A DNA stretch of 11,299 bases from Alphaproteobacteria bacterium. Lineage in GTDB: Bacteria; Pseudomonadota; Alphaproteobacteria; UBA828. This document shows positions 6,967-11,299 of this stretch, piece by piece. Made by a program: the position numbers and the translations under genes. The notes under the pieces were generated by a model. The model was not told the DNA's origin. It searched no databases and saw only the letters and a list, made by a program, of their open reading frames with translations. Where the stretch lies: contig JAJDVB010000084.1 in assembly GCA_022826345.1 (NCBI GenBank), positions 1 to 11,299 of the forward strand, in the 5' to 3' direction. The first letter of the stretch is position 1. Each line of letters opens with the position of its first letter.

Positions 6967-7773
6967 ATGAGCACGAAGCTGCGCTACCTCCACCACCCCG
7001 CGTCCCAGCCGTGCCGCTCGGCGCGCCAGTTCATGGTCGAGAACGACATCGAATTCGAGGACGAGGTCGTCGACATCACCACGAACATCAACGAGACGCA
7101 GGAGTTCCGGGACACCTACAACCCCACCGGGCAGGTGCCGATCCTCGTCGATGGCGACTTCACCGTGTGGGAGAACGTGGCCATCGGGCGCTACCTCAAC
7201 GAGAAGTTCGAGTGCCCCGGCCACTGGTTCGGGCGGACCCTGCGCGAGCGGTCGCTGATCAACCAGTACGTGCAGTGGTACGCCTACACGCTGCGCCTCG
7301 GCGGAGGTGCGTTCCACTGGACCATCTTTGCGCCGTTCATCTACGGCGAGGACAAGGACTTCACCGCCGAGCGCCGGAAGGGCTACCACGTTCTCTATGA
7401 GTCGCTGGCAGTCATGGAGGACTACTGGCTCAAGGACCGCGACTATGTGTGCGGCGACGAGGTCAGCTACGCCGATCTCGCCGGCTTCCACGAGATGGTC
7501 TCCCATCACGCGGGCAAGATCATTCCCGACAAGGTTTGGGACAAGCACCCCAGGGTCACGACGTGGTTCGAGAGGATGTCTGAGCGCCCGGCCAGCAAGG
7601 CCGTGAGCGAGTGGCAGTACAACGCCGTCGGCGCGATTCTCGCAGGCGAGCTCAAGGTCGAGTTCAATCGCAGAACCGCCGTGCTGAAGGGCACCGAGGC
7701 CTACGGCGGCCACAACCGCGGGATTCCTCACCTGGACGAGGCGGACGACTACATCGCAGAGGTCGAGGCCTAG
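6967..7773 (+). CDS. Glutathione S-transferase closely resembling dichloromethane dehalogenase (DcmA)
   Basis: A 268-residue theta-type GST: thioredoxin-fold domain about 1-85, helical domain about 95-230, then a C-terminal tail. As I recall the Methylophilus DM11 DcmA sequence, matching blocks include STKLRYLHHPASQPCR (2-17), YNPTGQVPILVDGDF (51-65), WYAYTLRLGGGAFHWTIFAP (104-123) and the tail segment TAVLKGTE. Ser13 (Ser12 without Met) is the expected GSH-activating serine and Trp118 (Trp117) a substrate-pocket tryptophan of DcmA. DcmA converts dichloromethane with glutathione to formaldehyde and chloride. WEN (68-70) replaces the usual WES at the GSH site. AGGGAG lies 6 bp before the ATG. 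No dcmR, dcmB or dcmC neighbours are seen. The GST identity is certain; dehalogenase activity is a reasoned hypothesis. Confidence 0.9.
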   Translation: MSTKLRYLHHPASQPCRSARQFMVENDIEFEDEVVDITTNINETQEFRDTYNPTGQVPILVDGDFTVWENVAIGRYLNEKFECPGHWFGRTLRERSLINQYVQWYAYTLRLGGGAFHWTIFAPFIYGEDKDFTAERRKGYHVLYESLAVMEDYWLKDRDYVCGDEVSYADLAGFHEMVSHHAGKIIPDKVWDKHPRVTTWFERMSERPASKAVSEWQYNAVGAILAGELKVEFNRRTAVLKGTEAYGGHNRGIPHLDEADDYIAEVEA

Positions 7774-7780
7774 GCCTAGG
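7769..7780. repeat. AGGCCT tandem / 12-bp palindrome at GST stop codon
   Basis: CCTAGGCCTAGG is a perfect 12-bp palindrome that includes the TAG stop of the GST gene. It is part of a 2.5-fold tandem of AGGCCT (7766-7780). There is no loop or T-tract, so it is not a terminator. It could be a chance product of GAG-GCC-TAG followed by a short duplication. No function is claimed. Confidence 0.3.
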
Positions 7781-7889
7781 TCGTCGTCGCACGTTAGATC
7801 GCAAGCTGGGGCGCCCCGTTTCGCCGGCCGAACGACAGTTCGCGCCGTAGCGGCATCGGGCGCCCCCCGCACCCTCACGAAGTATTCCG

Positions 7890-8885
7890 ATGGAATTGGC
7901 ACGAAAAGTTCAAGCCGACCCGGTGTGTACCGGAGAGTTCACCTACCTGGCGCCGTCCGTAGAGAGCTCGCTCTACGGCAATGGCAAGGTGTTCATGCGC
8001 CGGGACAGCGACGGCAACGACAGCCCTTGGGAAGGCACCGATCTGGAAAAGCGGCGGATGCAGGTCCATGACGCGCGCAGCCTGGCGGGACCGCAACGCC
8101 GCACCCTCGATGCCAATGGTTTCGAGCTGATCGAACGCCCCATCGGCGGGCCGGACATCGACTTCTTCGACCATGACGAGATCGTGCGCCGCTACTACCC
8201 GCACTGCGCCGCTGCCGTTCGGGACAAGACGGGCGCCCGCCTGGTCGCGGCTTTCGATCACAATATCCGTTCGGTCTCCGGTAATCGCAGCGGGCGCCGC
8301 ATCGAAGGCGGGCAGCAGGTGCAGCCGCCGATCCACATGGTGCATGGCGACTACACGCTGACCAGTGGACCGCGCCGCCTGCGCGATCTGGCGAAGGCAC
8401 CGACCGGCAACGACACCTATCGCACGGTGCTGGCTGAGGGTGAGTCGCTCCTCGACGAAACGGATGTGGCGCAGGCGCTGGGGGAAGGCCGCTTTGCGAT
8501 CATCAATCTCTGGCGGAACATCGCCGCGGAGCCCGTGGCGACCGAGCCGCTCGGGCTCTGCGATGCCGCCACGGTGCATCCCGACGATCTCGTGGTCTTC
8601 GAGGTCTTCTACAGCGATCGGACCGGCGAGAACTACCTCGCGAAACACGCCGATGCTCACCGCTGGTATTGCTATCCCGCGCTCACCCGCGACGAAGCGC
8701 TGCTGATCAAGCAGTGGGACTCCGCCGGCGGTCTGGCGCGTGCGCAGGGCGCGAAGGCGGACGCGGAGAGCCCTAAGACCCCTTGCACCTTCAGCTTCCA
8801 CACCGCCTTCGAGGACCCGACGGCGCCTCCGGATGCCCCCGATCGCTGGAGTATCGAGGTGCGCTGCGTCGCGCTTTACGGTTAG
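7890..8885 (+). CDS. CmcJ/NvfI-family non-haem iron oxygenase/oxidoreductase
   Basis: A 331-residue protein of the family that includes CmcJ (cephamycin C biosynthesis), fungal NvfI (endoperoxide synthase) and GA4 desaturase-like proteins. Recognisable segments are AAFDHNIRSV (119-128), HMVHGDYT (149-156) with the H152-x-D154 facial-triad pair, INLWRN near 205, and KHADAHRWYCYP (252-263), followed by DEALLIKQWDS. The distal iron-ligand histidine is probably His253 or His257. Such enzymes are Fe(II)-, and often 2-oxoglutarate-, dependent. An in-frame TAG at 7848 limits the start to the ATG at 7890, whose ribosome-binding site is poor. It sits 116 bp after the GST and 57 bp before the HpaB-type gene. 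In this catabolic setting it may hydroxylate or desaturate the substrate. Family placement is from remembered motifs. Confidence 0.8.
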   Translation: MELARKVQADPVCTGEFTYLAPSVESSLYGNGKVFMRRDSDGNDSPWEGTDLEKRRMQVHDARSLAGPQRRTLDANGFELIERPIGGPDIDFFDHDEIVRRYYPHCAAAVRDKTGARLVAAFDHNIRSVSGNRSGRRIEGGQQVQPPIHMVHGDYTLTSGPRRLRDLAKAPTGNDTYRTVLAEGESLLDETDVAQALGEGRFAIINLWRNIAAEPVATEPLGLCDAATVHPDDLVVFEVFYSDRTGENYLAKHADAHRWYCYPALTRDEALLIKQWDSAGGLARAQGAKADAESPKTPCTFSFHTAFEDPTAPPDAPDRWSIEVRCVALYG

Positions 8886-8902
8886 TTGCTCTCCGCATCC
8901 GG

Positions 8903-8936
8903 CCGGTCCCGATCGGACCCGGAATCGGACTATGAT
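8903..8936 (+). promoter_or_regulatory. Imperfect inverted repeat plus -10-like TATGAT before the HpaB-type gene
   Basis: CCGGTCCCGATCGGACCCGG (8903-8922) is a near-palindrome around CGATCG with one unpaired base per arm. It is followed by TATGAT (8931-8936), one mismatch from TATAAT, ending 6 bp before the ATG at 8943. If TATGAT is a real -10 box, transcription would begin at or next to the start codon, giving a leaderless mRNA. No clear -35 box is seen. Speculative. Confidence 0.2.
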
Positions 8937-8942
8937 GAGCGC

Positions 8943-10409
8943 ATGAACGTGAAAGACGGTGCCGCGCACCTGCGCGCTCTCGACAAGGACCGGGTGGTCT
9001 ATCTCGACGGCCAGTTGATCAAGCGCGTCGCCGACCATCCGGCCTTCGCCGCCGCCTGCCGCTCGGCTGCCGCTCTCTACGACTTCCAGGCGGCCGCCGA
9101 GAACGTCGAGCGCATGACCTTCGAGACCGGGACCGGCCGCCGCGCGAACCGCGCCTGGCAGATGCCGCAGAGCTATGCCGAGCTGGTCGCGAGGCGCGAG
9201 GCGCTCACCGCCTGGGCCCAGCTTCACGCGGGCTTCCTCGGCCGCTCGCCCGACCACCTCGCCTCCTCCATCGCGGGCCAGGCGATCGGGATCGAGGTCT
9301 TCGAGCGCCACGGCGCACGCCACGCCCATGCGCTCCGCGACTACTACGCCTACGCGCGCGATAACGACCTCTACCTCACCTACGTCATCATCAACCCGCA
9401 GGGCGACCGCTCCAAAGCATGGGGCGAGCAGGAAAGCGAAGAGATGACCATGCGGGTCGTCGACGAGGACGCGGAAGGCGTGACCGTGCGCGGCGCCAAG
9501 ATGCTCGGCACCGGCTCGGTCATGGCCGAGGAAATCCTGGTCGCGAACCTGCAGCCGCTCAAGCCGGGCGAAGAGCGTTTCGCCATCTCCTTCGCGCTCC
9601 CGCTCGATGCCCGCGGCCTCAAGGTGCTCTCGCGCAAGAGCTACGAGGCGAGCGCCGTCAGCGCCTGGGACAACCCGCTCTCCCACCGCTTCGATGAGAA
9701 CGATTCCGTCGTCTACTTCGACGACGTGAAGGTGCCGTGGGAGCGCATCTTCGTCTTCGGCGACACCGACATGTGCCGGGCGCAGTTCCACGATACGCCG
9801 GGGCACGTCTTCCAGAACTACCAGTCGCAGATCCGGCTGGTGGTGAAGCTCAAGTTCTTGCTGGCGGTTGCGCGTCGCATCGCCGAGACCATCGGCACCG
9901 CCAGGATGCCGCCGGTGATGGGGCAGCTCGGCGAGATGGCGGCCGAGGTTGCGGCCGTGGAAGGGCTGCTCTACGGCATGGAGAGCGCGGGCGGCATGGT
10001 GGGCGAGCACTACGTGCCCAATGCGAGCATGATGTACGCAGCCCAGGTGCAGACCCAGGCCCTCTACCCACGCCTGATCGACGGGATCCGCTCTCTCGCC
10101 GGCGGCGCGCTGATCATGCTGCCGTCCTCGGCGGCGGACCTGGACAACCCCGACATCGCGCCGCTGATCGAGCGCACCCAGGTTTCCTCGCGACCCGGCG
10201 AGGGCGCTGCCGAGCGGATGGCGTTGATGAAGCTTGCCTGGGACGCTGTGGGTTCCGAGTTCGCCAGCCGCCACACCCAGTACGAGATGTTCTACGCGGG
10301 CGCCAAGTTCGTCACCACCGCGCACTGCTTCAGGCGTTACGACTGGGCCGGCGCCGACCGCATCCTGGCGGGGCTGATAGCCGGTAACGAAGGCTCCGGC
10401 GCGCCGTGA
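8943..10409 (+). CDS. HpaB-type FADH2-dependent monooxygenase (4-hydroxyphenylacetate 3-hydroxylase family)
   Basis: A 488-residue member of the HpaB family (N-terminal acyl-CoA dehydrogenase-like part about 1-275, C-terminal helical part about 280-480). Diagnostic segments are DRVVYLDGQLIKRVADHPAF (15-34), TYVIINPQGDRSKAWGEQ (146-163), the FDDVKVPWERIFVFGD strand-loop (260-275) and the C-terminal QYEMFYAG motif. These enzymes hydroxylate aromatic or heteroaromatic rings with O2 and FADH2 from a separate HpaC-type reductase, absent here. Tyr147 stands where I recall a substrate-contacting His in HpaB (THxxxNP), suggesting a substrate other than 4-hydroxyphenylacetate. ATG 8943 was chosen over an in-frame TTG at 8886, which adds a non-conserved leader; the ribosome-binding site is weak. 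Its TGA overlaps the GTG of the enamidase-like gene, implying translational coupling. Confidence 0.9.
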   Translation: MNVKDGAAHLRALDKDRVVYLDGQLIKRVADHPAFAAACRSAAALYDFQAAAENVERMTFETGTGRRANRAWQMPQSYAELVARREALTAWAQLHAGFLGRSPDHLASSIAGQAIGIEVFERHGARHAHALRDYYAYARDNDLYLTYVIINPQGDRSKAWGEQESEEMTMRVVDEDAEGVTVRGAKMLGTGSVMAEEILVANLQPLKPGEERFAISFALPLDARGLKVLSRKSYEASAVSAWDNPLSHRFDENDSVVYFDDVKVPWERIFVFGDTDMCRAQFHDTPGHVFQNYQSQIRLVVKLKFLLAVARRIAETIGTARMPPVMGQLGEMAAEVAAVEGLLYGMESAGGMVGEHYVPNASMMYAAQVQTQALYPRLIDGIRSLAGGALIMLPSSAADLDNPDIAPLIERTQVSSRPGEGAAERMALMKLAWDAVGSEFASRHTQYEMFYAGAKFVTTAHCFRRYDWAGADRILAGLIAGNEGSGAP

Positions 10410-11299
10410 GGGTCGGGGTCGTCAATCTCGGCGCCATCGTCTCCGGCGACTGGCGCAAGCCCTTCGTGGAAGGCGATGCCCTCGTGGCCGCTGACGGCAT
10501 CTTGGAAGCCGTCGGCCAGGTGCCCCCCGCCGCTCTCGATGCCTGCGAGGTCGTGATCGACGCCGGCGGGGCGACGGCGATCCCGGGGCTGATCGATTCC
10601 CAGGTCCATGTCACCTTCGGCGACTTCACGCCGCGCCAGAACACCGTGGGCTACCTCACGAGCTACGTCCACGGCGGCACCACCACGGCGATTTCGGCCT
10701 CCGAGGTGCACGTGCCGGGCCGGCCGAACGACCCCGCCGGGGTCAAGGCGCTGGCGGTCGCGGCCTTCAAGTGCTTCGAGCACTACCGGCCGGGCGGCAT
10801 GCGCGTGCACGCCGGCTCCATCATCCTGGAGCCGGGGCTGACGCGCGCCGACTTCGACGACGTGCACCGGGACGGCGTCTGGCTCGCCAAGGCCGGCTTC
10901 GGCGCAGTCGAGACGGCGCGCGACTACGTGGCGCTGGTGCGCGACGCGCGCGAGGCCGGCCTGCTCACCACGCTGCACACCGGCGGGGCCTCGATCCCCG
11001 GCTCCTTCCCCATCACCGGCGACGACCTCATCGCCATCGACCCCACCGTCTCCTTCCACATCAACGGCGGGCCTGTCGCCATCGAGGACCGCTACTTCGA
11101 GCAGGTCGCGGCGGAGACCGAGATCGCCATGCAGGTCTGCACCGCCGGCAACCTGCGCACCACGCTGCTCTGCGCCGAGATGGCGCGCAAGCACGACGCC
11201 TTCGACCGCTTCCTGATCGCGACCGACACGCCCACCGGCAGCGGCGTCATGCCCCTCGGCATGATCTACACCATGGTGAACATCGCCTCGCTGGCAGGC
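10406..11299 (+). CDS. Enamidase-like amidohydrolase, 5' part
   Basis: The first 298 codons of an amidohydrolase-superfamily protein; the 3' end is outside the window. It resembles Eubacterium barkeri enamidase (EC 3.5.2.18, nicotinate fermentation), which opens 6-oxo-1,4,5,6-tetrahydronicotinate. Shared segments from memory are NLGAIVSGD near the start, FGDFTPRQ (71-78), HVPGRPNDPAG followed by KALA, LHTGGASIPGS (190-200), FHINGGP (217-223) and ATDTPTGSG (272-280). Retained likely metal/catalytic residues are His68, His191, His218 and Asp274. However, the usual HxH motif reads Q66-V-H68, and the expected bridging acidic residue near 162 is replaced by a WLAKAGFG segment with Lys162. The GTG start overlaps the preceding stop by 4 bp (GTGA), so the two products probably act together. 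The fold is certain; a cyclic-amide substrate is likely; activity is uncertain. Confidence 0.87.
   Translation, partial: MRVGVVNLGAIVSGDWRKPFVEGDALVAADGILEAVGQVPPAALDACEVVIDAGGATAIPGLIDSQVHVTFGDFTPRQNTVGYLTSYVHGGTTTAISASEVHVPGRPNDPAGVKALAVAAFKCFEHYRPGGMRVHAGSIILEPGLTRADFDDVHRDGVWLAKAGFGAVETARDYVALVRDAREAGLLTTLHTGGASIPGSFPITGDDLIAIDPTVSFHINGGPVAIEDRYFEQVAAETEIAMQVCTAGNLRTTLLCAEMARKHDAFDRFLIATDTPTGSGVMPLGMIYTMVNIASLAG

Noticed and set aside
7875..10325. 816-codon open frame on the minus strand
   Set aside because: It lies entirely antisense to the oxygenase and HpaB-type genes, crosses their intergenic gap, and encodes a His/Arg/Gly-rich low-complexity product with no family motif. Long antisense frames are expected in DNA this GC-rich.
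10337..11194. 285-codon minus-strand frame opposite the enamidase-like gene
   Set aside because: Valine/aspartate/arginine-rich antisense translation. The plus-strand GTG-started frame is open to the window end and matches a known family.
1..11299. Mobile element, phage, CRISPR or tRNA origin for the cluster
   Set aside because: I found no transposase, integrase, terminal inverted repeats, regularly spaced repeats or tRNA-like structure, and no visible shift in base composition.

Overview
The window is about 11.3 kb of dense, very GC-rich bacterial DNA. It holds eleven protein-coding genes, two of them cut by the window ends. No RNA gene, insertion sequence, integrase, CRISPR array or origin is visible. 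No stretch longer than about 170 bases lacks a gene. The gene set (pcm-type methyltransferase, COG0523 GTPase, luciferase-like and HpaB-type flavin monooxygenases, theta-type GST) and base composition suggest a metabolically versatile Pseudomonadota, perhaps an alphaproteobacterium or an uncultured relative. This is inference: there is no taxonomic marker gene.

Layout, left block (+ strand, 2-3656): the 3' end of a cyclase/isatin-hydrolase-like metal hydrolase, a COG0523 (CobW/P47K) GTPase, an amidase-signature amidase, and an isochorismatase-fold cysteine hydrolase of the N-carbamoylsarcosine amidase type. Gaps are 25-46 bp, so this looks like one operon. It converges on a minus-strand pair (3653-5380): a luciferase-like oxidoreductase followed by pcm. 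The two converging stop codons overlap, and a perfect 8-bp hairpin sits beside them.

Layout, right block (+ strand, 5550 to the end): an NtaA/SnaA/DszA-type FMNH2-dependent monooxygenase, transcribed divergently from the first luciferase-like gene across a 169-bp region with a 9-bp inverted repeat; a GST that closely resembles dichloromethane dehalogenase (DcmA); a CmcJ/NvfI-family non-haem iron oxygenase; an HpaB-type FADH2-dependent monooxygenase; and, overlapping it by 4 bp, an enamidase-like cyclic-amide hydrolase that runs off the end.

Taken together, there are three flavin-dependent oxygenases/oxidoreductases, one probable iron oxygenase, and four C-N hydrolases from four unrelated folds. 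The simplest reading is a catabolic island for a nitrogen-containing (probably cyclic amide or N-heterocyclic) compound: oxygenases activate the ring, and hydrolases open it and release ammonia or carbamoyl groups. The exact substrate cannot be read from sequence. The most distinctive genes are the DcmA-like GST, and the enamidase homologue whose canonical metal ligands appear altered. No flavin reductase lies in the window, although at least two of the monooxygenases should need one.
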